50,030 bases of DNA from Flammeovirgaceae bacterium BBD 1991-12 (GTDB lineage Bacteria; Bacteroidota; Bacteroidia; Cytophagales; Cyclobacteriaceae), in assembly GCA_001657315.1 (NCBI GenBank), contig LYSV01000067.1, positions 1-50,030 on the forward strand. Direction: 5' to 3'. The notes beneath the pieces were generated by a model. The model was not told the origin of the DNA. It was given only the letters and a program-made list of their open reading frames with translations, and ran no database searches. A program made the position numbers and the translations under genes. This document shows, in pieces, positions 10,013 to 18,481 of the stretch (positions within the stretch are counted from its first letter, which is position 1; each line of letters opens with the position of its first letter).

Positions 10013-11870
10013 ATGAAACAAATTCGACTCTTATTCTTATGCGCAACACTGATCCCTACGTTAGGTTTTGGTCAGTTTTTCTTCGATGTATCAGTGGATA
10101 CTACGTGGTTACCCGAAGAAGTGGTGTTCCCACCATCTCCCCTGAAACATCAAATCCTATTTGTAGGTGGTGATGACCGAGTTCAGACCACTGCTACCTA
10201 CGGCAATGCCCCCGGACAGGCACTGGCCAAGCAATGGCACGATTTCATCGGTTTCACTACTGACGAAGAGTCGGATGACCTGGGCTGGGTAAGTGTTAAC
10301 CATGAAATGATCTTAATGAACGACAGTATCGGTGATGGTGGGGGCATGACAACCTTCAAGGTAAAAAGGGATCCCGTTACCGATATGCTCGAGGTAGTAC
10401 CTCAGACACTGGCTGACGGTCGTACAGGTGACTTCTTCAATGTAGACTTTGTTAATACTGTGGGTGAAACAGGTATGAACTGTGGCGGTAATCACCTCGC
10501 TGGCAGATGGCCGGATCTGGACGGCTGAAGAGTGGTTCAGAACCAGCAACGCATCACTCCGTGGTGAAGTAAGGGATTTGGAGCCGTGGACTATCAGCAC
10601 GGATATCCCTGGAAATTTTGCCGGACAGACCATAGAAAAATATGAGAACTTTAACTGGATGGTGGAGATCGATCCCCGTGAGGCTGTTGCTATTCGCAAG
10701 CAATATAACTGGGGTCGTCAGCCATTTGAGGGTGGAGTGATCACTGAAGATAACAGAACAGTATATGTGGGTGGTGATGCTACTCCCGGTATCTTTACCA
10801 AATTCGTTGCTGATACTCCTGGTGACTTCCGTAGTGGAAGATTGTTTGCATACAAGCACGACGCTCCCGGCGAGCCTTGGGTAGAGCTGTCCAGCACTGA
10901 CCTTAATGTAGCGTTGAACTTCGCCGAGGAAGCTTTGACATTGGGTGCTACCATGTTCAACCGATTGGAGTGGCTTACTTTCCATGATGGCAAGATCTAC
11001 ATGAGCGAAACAGGTCGTGATAACCTCGGTACCCGTTTCCAGAATGGAGCAGCACTGGGAGGTACATTGGATTACCACTGGGTAGAGCCCGTACGAGAAA
11101 GACATCCTGAGCTGGCTGAAAAAACAGATGATCAGGTCCTTGACTTTGTAATGGCCGGTTTCTTCAATGACTACTACGGCAGAATCCTTGAATATGATCC
11201 TGCTACCGGTTTGGTAACTACCTTTCTGAACGGAGGACCATTCTTCGAATCTTCTCCTGCAGTGAACGAGTATCCTTACAAGCACATGTCCAATCCTGAC
11301 GGGCTGAATATACTCATGACCAACGGCAAGCCCTACATGCTGATCTGTGAGGACCTTAACGGTACTTCCAACGGTCGTGTACCTGCCGGTATAGGTAACA
11401 GAACCTGTGAGTTGTTCCTGCTGGATCTGTCTATTGATGATCCTTCTGTCGATGATCTGGTAAGAATAGCAATTACTCCGCTGGGATCTGAAGTAACCGG
11501 TGCTATTGCCACTCCTGATGGCAAAACCATACTGGCTAACTCTCAGCATCCTTCTACCAGCAATCCTTTCCCTTACAACAACTCCCTCACTTTCGCGATC
11601 ACCGGGTGGGATGAGGCAATTACTGCCATCACCTCTCTGGAAGATCTGCAGGATCAGTTGGAAGGAAGTCTGGATTTCCAGGTATGGCCTAATCCTGTGT
11701 CAAGGAAGTTGAACTTCAACCAGATCATAGATGCAGCTTTGTATGACAATCACGGTAGAAGGATAAAGGTATTCAGAGCTAAGAAAAGCCTGGATGTTTC
11801 CGACCTTCAGCCTGGCGCATATTTCCTTAAAACCGCCGAAGGCGAAGGAAGAAAGCTCATCATTCAATAA
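10013..11870 (+). pseudogene. Frameshifted DUF839/PhoX-like secreted protein with T9SS type A tail
   Basis: Two overlapping frames, 10013-10528 and 10482-11870, encode consecutive parts of one protein of about 618 aa. The first has a Sec signal peptide (MKQIRLLFLCATLIPTLGFG) and reaches the conserved NCGG motif. The second resumes with ITS and GRIWTAEEWF and runs to a sorting tail (VWPNPVSRKLNF ... GAYFLK, ending KLIIQ). One extra base near 10485-10490 (GGTAATC where GGTATC would keep frame) explains the break. The fold resembles the DUF839 group of PhoX-type phosphatases, which bind calcium and iron, but the substrate cannot be read from sequence. If the frameshift is real, the N-terminal piece is a dead 171-aa fragment and the rest lacks an export signal. 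If it is a sequencing error, this is an intact T9SS cargo. A strong terminator follows. Confidence 0.82.
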
Positions 11871-11890
11871 ATACATTTGTCTCATTCCCG

Positions 11891-11922
11891 AGCCTGGCCC
11901 TATCACTGGGCCGGGCTTTTTT
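11891..11922 (+). terminator. Rho-independent terminator after PhoX-like gene
   Basis: The arms AGCCTGGCCC (11891-11900) and GGGCCGGGCT (11908-11917) form a ten-pair stem with one G-T pair and a 7-nt loop. A run of six T residues (11917-11922) follows. It lies 20 bp past the stop and 18 bp before the peroxidase ATG. Confidence 0.93.
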
Positions 11923-11939
11923 GATTTAGCTAAATTCCT

Positions 11940-13877
11940 ATGAGAAGTAAAAATTTACTTATACTATCCACTGGTTTACTGTTTTTTGTTGTTTGTTTTA
12001 ATACTGCATGGAAAAGCAATCCTGCTACAGGCGACCGGTTGCTGACCATCAAAAAGACCCACATTAACGGTCTGGATCTGTTGGTAGAGGCAGCCGGGCG
12101 CTTTGATGCCAAGGCCCAAAAAACAGATGCTCAATCTCTGAGAGCTGATTTTCTGAAGCTGCGGTCACTATACAAAACATCTGAGCCGCTTACCGCCTAT
12201 TTCGATCCGGAATATGTAAAGGATTATATCAACGGCGCTCCGTTGATGTCTCTCGAGCGAAATGCTGATGACAGGATCACCGTTCTGGAGCCTGAAGGGT
12301 TTCAGATCCTCGAAGAAAACCTTTTTGCGGATGAACCGGACCCTGCTACTATCAAAGAGCTTACCGGTAAGCTTGCCACCAATCTCAAAGCGCTGAGAGA
12401 CTATCAGGACAAGCTAATGGTCACAGATCGCCATGTTTTTGAAGCTTCCCGCTTCCAGCTGATCCGGGTCTTTACCACCGGACTTAGTGGATTTGATTCA
12501 CCATCACTGAGTCAGGTAATGGAAGAGCAGGGTGTAAGCCTGCAAACCGTAAGGCTTTTGCTGTCGCATTACCAGCCATTCATAATGGAAAAGGATGCCG
12601 AACTGGCCAGAAGCATCGAATTGGCCCTGACTGAGGCCATAAGATATCTTCACGAACATCCGGATTTTGACACTTTTGATCGCCTGCATTTTCTGAGAGA
12701 ATACATCAATCCTTTGTTTTCAGATATCCTGAAAGCCCAGAAAGCGCTTGGAGTGGAAACCTATTACGAAACCTCTCCGCTGTACCAGAAGCACCCGGTA
12801 AACTATTATTCCGATAACCTGTTCGCTGAAGACTTCCTCAATAGCAACTACTACACACGCTACCCAAAGGAAGAGTATAATGAGGGAGTGATCAACCTGG
12901 GGGAGGTTCTGTTTTTCGACCCTGTGTTGTCACAAAACAACAAACGTTCCTGTGCCTCGTGCCATGATCCCCAAAAGGCATTTACCGATGGTATGAAAAA
13001 AAGTATCGCCTTTAACATGACGGGAACAGTGGAGAGGAACTCTCCTACCCTCATTAATGCGGTATATGCCGATCGTTTTTTCTACGACCTGAGAGTAGAG
13101 GTACTCGACGATCAGATCGAACATGTGATCGTAGACCATGACGAATTCAGAAGCTCATTTCTGGAACTGATCGATAAGCTTTCTGCCAGTGAAGAATATG
13201 TGGATATGTTTGAGAAGGCTTTTCCTACACTGGAGGGCAATCCCATAAAAAAATATTCGATCTCAGCAGCGCTGTCAGCTTATGTAGCTTCATTGTCAAG
13301 TCTGAACAGCCCGTTCGATCGTTACGCCAGGGGTGAGACCGACAAGCTTGAAGAGAACGTTGTAAAGGGCTTCAACCTATTTTATGGTAAGGCAGCCTGT
13401 GGCACATGTCATTTCGCGCCGGTCTTCAACGGGCTGGTACCTCCTCTCTATGAAGAATCTGAGTCAGAGGTGCTCGGGGTTCCTGTCGATACCGAAAACA
13501 GTGCGATAGACCCTGACCCCGGCCGTATAGCAGGCCGCCTGAAGGAGTCTTCCTATATCTACCAGCATGCCTTTAAAACCCCGACTGTCCGAAATGTGGA
13601 ATTCACAGCCCCTTACATGCATAACGGATTATATGCCACGCTGGAGGAGGTTATGGATTTCTATAATAAAGGTGGTGGTACGGGTCTTGGACTGGAAGTG
13701 AAAAACCAGACGCTCCCGGAAGACCCGCTGGATCTTTCGGAAAAGGAAATAGCACAGATCATCACATTCATGAAAGCGCTGTCCGATGTAGACGAAGACC
13801 CTTCGATCCCCGAAAGGCTACCTGCCTTTTCCAAAAATGACGAACTGAACGACAGAAAGATAGGAGGAGAATACTGA
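11940..13877 (+). CDS. MauG-type di-heme cytochrome c peroxidase
   Basis: This is a 645-aa exported protein. After a signal anchor (LLILSTGLLFFVVCF) comes a helical region of about 300 aa that I do not recognise. The peroxidase core has two heme sites, CASCH (338-342, with LFFDPVLS upstream) and CGTCH (487-491), and a typical KTPTVRNVEFTAPYMHNG segment that supplies a distal ligand region. The family reduces H2O2 or performs MauG-like oxidations in the periplasm. The usual length is about 350 aa, so the N-terminal extension is the odd part. It directly follows the PhoX-like gene, but a terminator stands between them, so co-transcription depends on read-through. Confidence 0.88.
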   Translation: MRSKNLLILSTGLLFFVVCFNTAWKSNPATGDRLLTIKKTHINGLDLLVEAAGRFDAKAQKTDAQSLRADFLKLRSLYKTSEPLTAYFDPEYVKDYINGAPLMSLERNADDRITVLEPEGFQILEENLFADEPDPATIKELTGKLATNLKALRDYQDKLMVTDRHVFEASRFQLIRVFTTGLSGFDSPSLSQVMEEQGVSLQTVRLLLSHYQPFIMEKDAELARSIELALTEAIRYLHEHPDFDTFDRLHFLREYINPLFSDILKAQKALGVETYYETSPLYQKHPVNYYSDNLFAEDFLNSNYYTRYPKEEYNEGVINLGEVLFFDPVLSQNNKRSCASCHDPQKAFTDGMKKSIAFNMTGTVERNSPTLINAVYADRFFYDLRVEVLDDQIEHVIVDHDEFRSSFLELIDKLSASEEYVDMFEKAFPTLEGNPIKKYSISAALSAYVASLSSLNSPFDRYARGETDKLEENVVKGFNLFYGKAACGTCHFAPVFNGLVPPLYEESESEVLGVPVDTENSAIDPDPGRIAGRLKESSYIYQHAFKTPTVRNVEFTAPYMHNGLYATLEEVMDFYNKGGGTGLGLEVKNQTLPEDPLDLSEKEIAQIITFMKALSDVDEDPSIPERLPAFSKNDELNDRKIGGEY

Positions 13878-13887
13878 TCCAATTTAT

Positions 13888-13929
13888 AAACGCCGCTGAC
13901 TGATATACCACGCTGGGTCAGCGGCGTTT
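13888..13929 (+). terminator. Long inverted repeat after peroxidase gene
   Basis: Perfect 13-bp arms, AAACGCCGCTGAC (13888-13900) and GTCAGCGGCGTTT (13917-13929), flank a 16-nt loop just past the peroxidase stop. The 3' arm ends in only three T residues, so termination could be weak. The symmetrical stem could act on either strand. Confidence 0.7.
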
Positions 13930-13964
13930 GATCCTTTGTCTTCGTTCTGTCAGATGTTATGCTG

Positions 13965-13972
13965 TACCTTTG
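13965..13972 (+). promoter_or_regulatory. Putative -7 box for AraC-type regulator
   Basis: TACCTTTG exactly matches the Bacteroidota TAnnTTTG element. A TTTG lies at 13935-13938, 26 bp upstream, which is longer than the usual spacing. The predicted leader to the start codon at 14061 is about 80 nt. Confidence 0.4.
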
Positions 13973-14060
13973 TTATGGCAAAACATCACGCACGCCTTCC
14001 CCACGGATCTCATCAAAGTGACATCCATAGCATTATTCATTATTTTTACTGATCCAACAG

Positions 14061-15122
14061 TTGCAGAGCGTGGAGAGCCCTTCTTTAAATACGTGGACCG
14101 TTATCTTTTTAATTGCCGGCGCTCAGGGCCTGTTTCTCAGCCTACTGCTGGTGCTGAAAAGATCCATGGCCCAATACCTGCTGGCGGGGCTGATACTTCT
14201 TTTCAGCACCTGTTTATTTTACTATGTGGCGTACTGGACCGGCTACCTACCCTATCTTCCGCGTATAGCGGGGCTATGCCTTGGGATCAACTATCTGCTG
14301 GGGCCATTACTTTATTTTTACATAAGATCGCGTAATAATAAGGTCTATTTCAGAGAGCTTCACCTCCTCCCCTTTCTGTTGTACGTGCTCTACTTCCTGT
14401 ATCAGAACTATGTCGCGGAAAGTAGAAATATAAGCTTCGATACGGCACAGATCATCATTCAGAATGCTCACCTGTTTTTTTATGCCTTCGCCATCCATCG
14501 TTTTGTCCGAAGTACCGGATCCGGCAACAGCACGCATTCACTATACCGATGGAGAAAACAACTCGCTGCTTCATTTACCGGCTATGTGATCAGTTTTCTG
14601 TCCTATTATATTCTTGTCTGGTCGGGGTGGTTAAGAATCGAATATGATTACATGATCTCCATGTCATCCTGTATCTTCATCTATTTTGTCGGCTATAAGG
14701 GATTCGTCAATTCTGAACTGTTCAATCATTATGATCGCCCACGTTATGGCAGGTCCTCCCTGTCAAAAAGAGCCTCAGATGCCATACTTGATGAGCTGAA
14801 AAGCTATTTCAATCATGAAAAACCGTACCTTCAAAGCAACCTGAAGCTGGGTGATGTTGCCAGCAAAACCTCTTTCTCATCCCATCATATTTCACAGTCG
14901 CTAAACGAGACAGAGGGGGTCAGCTTCTCTGATTTCGTGAATAAATACCGTTTTGAAGAAGCCAGGAAGATCCTTTCAAGCCCTGAAAGTGTTGGTCTGC
15001 GCATCATTGATGTAGCCTATGATAGTGGATTCAACAATAAAACCACTTTTACGAATGTATTTAAGCGTTATGAAGGGATGACGCCAGGCGAGTACAGGGA
15101 TCGGTTATTGAAGATAACCTAG
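14061..15122 (+). CDS. Membrane-anchored AraC-family transcriptional regulator
   Basis: The N-terminal half of this 353-aa protein holds about six or seven hydrophobic helices (for example VIFLIAGAQGLFLSLLLVL and FTGYVISFLSYYILVWSGW). A cytoplasmic linker leads to a C-terminal AraC DNA-binding domain of about 100 aa: LKLGDVASKTSFSSHHIS forms the first helix-turn-helix, and RIIDVAYDSGFNNKTTF with FKRYEGMTPGEYR the second. This layout is common in Bacteroidota and suggests direct membrane sensing coupled to transcription. The signal is unknown. The frame opens with TTG at 14061, and a GTG at 14070 is an alternative. No ATG lies before the first membrane helix. Confidence 0.88.
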   Translation: MQSVESPSLNTWTVIFLIAGAQGLFLSLLLVLKRSMAQYLLAGLILLFSTCLFYYVAYWTGYLPYLPRIAGLCLGINYLLGPLLYFYIRSRNNKVYFRELHLLPFLLYVLYFLYQNYVAESRNISFDTAQIIIQNAHLFFYAFAIHRFVRSTGSGNSTHSLYRWRKQLAASFTGYVISFLSYYILVWSGWLRIEYDYMISMSSCIFIYFVGYKGFVNSELFNHYDRPRYGRSSLSKRASDAILDELKSYFNHEKPYLQSNLKLGDVASKTSFSSHHISQSLNETEGVSFSDFVNKYRFEEARKILSSPESVGLRIIDVAYDSGFNNKTTFTNVFKRYEGMTPGEYRDRLLKIT

Positions 15123-15225
15123 CGTCCGGTCAAGCCTCGGATGACATATAGGGTAAATGATGAACCCTATTTCTGTATTGGAAAGCTCTCACTCAGTTGG
15201 CTCGCATTCGCATTCACAGAACCCC

Positions 15226-15298
15226 GTGGATCCACCGGACTCTGTGAGGAGTCCTGCGGATCTACAGGCAAAGAGCTCACGGAGTCCGGTGGATCCAC
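15226..15298. repeat. Inverted and direct repeat cassette
   Basis: Arms of 23 bp at 15226-15248 and 15276-15298 are reverse complements with one mismatch, enclosing a 27-nt loop. The unit centres on the palindrome GTGGATCCAC. Degenerate direct copies of GAGTCC..GGATC.ACAGG occur at about 15250-15269 and 15282-15301, so the element is a small cluster of related units. It lies between two convergent genes and could act as a transcript-stabilising or terminating structure. The surrounding 15123-15386 shows no gene. Confidence 0.8.
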
Positions 15299-15386
15299 AG
15301 GATTCCGTGAACAGTAGACAAAATATGGGGTTGCCGATTGTTTATTGCCGACTGTCCACTAATGAACAGCAAGTCTTTTGATCAGC

Positions 15387-17444
15387 TTATTCCAACCGTA
15401 ATATCCTGATCTCCGTTCTACGATTGAGCTGTCGGCCATCAGGATTGTCCGTTCCATCCTCGAACTGATTATCTGCAATAGGCTCACTCTCGCCATAACC
15501 TACCGCCTTTAGTCTCTGCGGATCAATTCCTGCCTCGACAAGGTACTCTACGATCACATCTGCCCGGCTTTGGGATAGTAACCGGTTATGCTCTTCGCCG
15601 CCCATGTTATCGGTATGTCCTCCTATTTCTATGCTTACTTTTGGATTATTCTCCAGGAACTGCTTAAGAACCGCCAGATCTTCGAATGCTTCCGGCTTGA
15701 TATGGGCCTCATTAAAATCGAAATAGATGTGTTCCATGATAAAGGTTGCTCCTACTTCTATTGGCTGGTTCAACACCTCTTCCGATAGCACCTTTATATC
15801 TTTTTCACCAACACCCTGCAGTTTTTGACGCCATTGGAAGTCCTCGACCATGAGGATCGCAAGACTGTCGCTGTTTTGTTTTTTCAATTCACTTATTTTA
15901 AGATAGTGAGTTTCATAACCCGGCTTTTTTACCACCAGGTAAGCATCCTGTCCACTGTTGTACTCTATTCTGAAGCGCCCGTCTTCATCAGTTTCTGTAA
16001 ACCAGTGAACACTATCGGGAATTTCGAGGTGCTCCAGATCAGCAAGTCCCAGTTGTACTCTTTCCAGGACACCTGGGATCGAATCCTTTTTGGTCACGAC
16101 ACCTTCCAGCAGAGACGCCGGTGTATAATCAAAATAGTAGATATCGTCACAGCAATTGGGATTTAAGGCCGATTTACTCCCTGTACGATTCGAGACGAAC
16201 GTGCCATTTCCCAAATGGACCCGCCAACTAAAATAGATATCATCATACCCTGAGTTGATTGCTTCAAGGTTCACAGGACGCTTCCAGCTTTTTAACGTAC
16301 CATATGCCTTGAAAATGTCATAGCCTCCCTTGCCATAATGAAAGTCAGAGCTGAAATAAAGCTCTTTGGCCTCCTGATCGTAAAAAGGAGTAACCTCATT
16401 GCCTATGGTATTCAATGCAGAACCACAGTTAACGGGTTCTGTCTTCCCATCCAGAAGTGAGTACCAGATATCATAGCCTCCCTTGCCACCGGGCCGGTCT
16501 GACACGAAATACAGCACATCCCTGTCTTGCCTTTTGTATCGCCTCAGCCCGAAAGCAGGCTGCGTGTTTGTATATCCCTTTTTATTGATACCTTCCTTTA
16601 ACTTGACAGGTGTACTCCACGTTTTACCTCTTTTTTCACTAAGGTAAATGGAGCATCTCACCTCCTGCTGCTTGTTCTCCTGGCAATAGGTAAATGCAAA
16701 TTTTAGCCTGTCGGCTGAAAATGTTCCATTTGCCGTGTGATGTATGTTGTGGGCAAATGATCCAAATTCAGCAGGCTCGCTCCAGCCATTTTGGCGATTG
16801 GCAATAAACAGTTTATTTGGGTAATGGAATGCTCCCTCGCGGTTCAACACACTATCTGAGCGGGTCGAAGTAAATATCAGTCGGTTTTTGTCCATCCACA
16901 CCGGTCCGAAATCCGAATAACCGGAATTTATGGCCAATGGTGAGATATCGTATTCACTTAAAATGGTCTTATCTGCTGAATTCATACGCAGATCACAGGC
17001 TTTAAGCCGTTGATTGGCCCACCTTTTCATGGTTCTGAAATCTGCAGCCCCGGATTTGAGCCTGGTAAACTCGAAGAATAGTCTCTTCGCTTGTTCATAC
17101 CTTTCTTCAGCCATTAAGCTGGAACCATAGTAATAGAAAGCCTTGTAGTATTTATTTTTTAATGTTTTCTCCTGGCCTATAAGCTTCATCAAACGCTCAT
17201 AGGCCACTATGGCTCCTGTATGGTTACGCGAATGATAGTGGGCATTCCCAAGATCATACCACGCTTTATGGTCTTTGGGATGGTTGGCCGCCTTTGATTC
17301 CAGGATCAATGCAGCACTGTAATGGTCATTTTTCCTAAAAAACTCCCTGACGCTACGATCGGGCATGTCCTGAGTGTATACCTTAAGGTTTAAACCAAAA
17401 ACAATGAACATCATCAAGTAATAACCAGATAGCTGTAACTTCAT
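15387..17444 (-). CDS. PorE-like OmpA-family protein (TPR, beta-propeller, OmpA_C)
   Basis: The 685-aa product has a signal peptide and TPR-like helices (about residues 30-150). A PD40/WD40-like propeller carries repeats such as LIFTSTRSD, LYFVSDRPGGKGGYDIW and ELYFSSDFHYGKGGYDIF. A short carboxypeptidase-regulatory-like beta domain (about 450-530) and a C-terminal OmpA peptidoglycan-binding domain (IYFDFNEAHIKPEA to the end, with GGHTDNMGG) complete it. This order matches PorE of the P. gingivalis T9SS, which tethers the apparatus to peptidoglycan. Many Bacteroidota carry several paralogues linked to PorP/SprF genes. It is last in a minus-strand unit after the adhesin and PorP genes, supporting a role in exporting or anchoring that adhesin. 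Whether it is the core PorE is not decidable here. Confidence 0.87.
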   Translation of the reverse strand: MKLQLSGYYLMMFIVFGLNLKVYTQDMPDRSVREFFRKNDHYSAALILESKAANHPKDHKAWYDLGNAHYHSRNHTGAIVAYERLMKLIGQEKTLKNKYYKAFYYYGSSLMAEERYEQAKRLFFEFTRLKSGAADFRTMKRWANQRLKACDLRMNSADKTILSEYDISPLAINSGYSDFGPVWMDKNRLIFTSTRSDSVLNREGAFHYPNKLFIANRQNGWSEPAEFGSFAHNIHHTANGTFSADRLKFAFTYCQENKQQEVRCSIYLSEKRGKTWSTPVKLKEGINKKGYTNTQPAFGLRRYKRQDRDVLYFVSDRPGGKGGYDIWYSLLDGKTEPVNCGSALNTIGNEVTPFYDQEAKELYFSSDFHYGKGGYDIFKAYGTLKSWKRPVNLEAINSGYDDIYFSWRVHLGNGTFVSNRTGSKSALNPNCCDDIYYFDYTPASLLEGVVTKKDSIPGVLERVQLGLADLEHLEIPDSVHWFTETDEDGRFRIEYNSGQDAYLVVKKPGYETHYLKISELKKQNSDSLAILMVEDFQWRQKLQGVGEKDIKVLSEEVLNQPIEVGATFIMEHIYFDFNEAHIKPEAFEDLAVLKQFLENNPKVSIEIGGHTDNMGGEEHNRLLSQSRADVIVEYLVEAGIDPQRLKAVGYGESEPIADNQFEDGTDNPDGRQLNRRTEIRILRLE

Positions 17445-17596
17445 ATCGAATCAAAAAAATCTACAGGGTACAGTACGCGTGGCAGGAGTTGTTTTTCTGA
17501 AACCTTTGAAATTAAATGTGATCTCAAAGCTACCGGGACGACTAAGCCCGTTGATTTCGCGGAGGTTATTCAATGGCACCGATGTGAAGTCATAAC

Positions 17597-18481
17597 TTAC
17601 ATCTCGTAGTTCTTGAAAGACAATCCTCCATACCCTACATAGGACACATCAAATTGGCGGAACATGCCCAAAGACAATGTAATGGGTTTGGTCGGAAAAG
17701 GCGAATACCGCCCGATCAGCCCCAACATCACTCCCGAAACGCCGGATTGTGCTATAATCTGAGCGTGTGATTCCAATCCCACCTTGGGTGAAAACTGATA
17801 GCTGTAAAAGCCCCTTGCCAGCCATTCCGAATGATTGTAACCGGTAGAATCACTCTCGCTAATAAAGTTCTCCTGCCGGTTAATAAAGCCATAGGAAGCA
17901 AGGGAAACTCCCAGTCTGGTCTTTGGATTTAACAAATAGCGATAGGAAACACCCATTCCCAAATCCAGGTTTTTGATACGGTCACTGGCAAAAGACTCTC
18001 CACTGGCTACATCAGGCTGTAGGAAAAACCCCTGGTACTGGCTTTCAAAAACCAATGAACCAAAGTCCACCGAGGAGAACAGATAGTCCACATTGACCCC
18101 TAAGGATAGCTGGTGCCTTGCCTGAAAATCCGGATGGACATGATAGGCAAGAGCGACCCCCACCTGCTGGTTTTGCATGATATCCCCGCCCAGGTGATCA
18201 TCCAAAAGATATACGCCTATACCCCAGGCATCCTGCGGAAAGAACACATTGCCCATGCGAATATCTCCGCTTAAAGCAAACGTACTGAACTCGGCCTCTA
18301 TATTCTCCCATTGTTGGCGATAAAGGGCGCTCACACGGTAGTCATATTCACCATTACCTGTTTGTGAAGGATCTGTATATAATAAGTAATTGAAATACTG
18401 TGTAAAACCAATATTCTGACCTTTCAACGTGCATGCCACCATCACCTGGATGAGCAATAGCAGAACCTTGCGCTTTCTCAT
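17597..18481 (-). CDS. PorP/SprF family type IX secretion membrane protein
   Basis: This 294-aa outer-membrane beta-barrel begins with a signal peptide (LLLLIQVMVACTLKG) and the family signature FTQYFNYLLYTDPSQTG, then YRQQW, and continues as alternating amphipathic strands to the C terminus. PorP/SprF proteins work with type B sorting domains; in Flavobacterium, SprF is needed for delivery of the gliding adhesin SprB. Here the start codon overlaps the stop of the type B CTD gene by 4 nt (ATGA), indicating translational coupling and a dedicated cargo-partner relationship. Confidence 0.92.
   Translation of the reverse strand: MRKRKVLLLLIQVMVACTLKGQNIGFTQYFNYLLYTDPSQTGNGEYDYRVSALYRQQWENIEAEFSTFALSGDIRMGNVFFPQDAWGIGVYLLDDHLGGDIMQNQQVGVALAYHVHPDFQARHQLSLGVNVDYLFSSVDFGSLVFESQYQGFFLQPDVASGESFASDRIKNLDLGMGVSYRYLLNPKTRLGVSLASYGFINRQENFISESDSTGYNHSEWLARGFYSYQFSPKVGLESHAQIIAQSGVSGVMLGLIGRYSPFPTKPITLSLGMFRQFDVSYVGYGGLSFKNYEM

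Noticed and set aside
10554-11549. 331-codon frame on the minus strand opposite the PhoX-like gene
   Set aside because: It lies entirely within a conserved coding region on the other strand, and its composition is not protein-like. It is a shadow frame.
15157-15381. 74-codon frame across the inverted-repeat cassette
   Set aside because: Its repetitive Ser-Pro-Val-Asp-like translation comes from the DNA repeat. There is no supporting start context.
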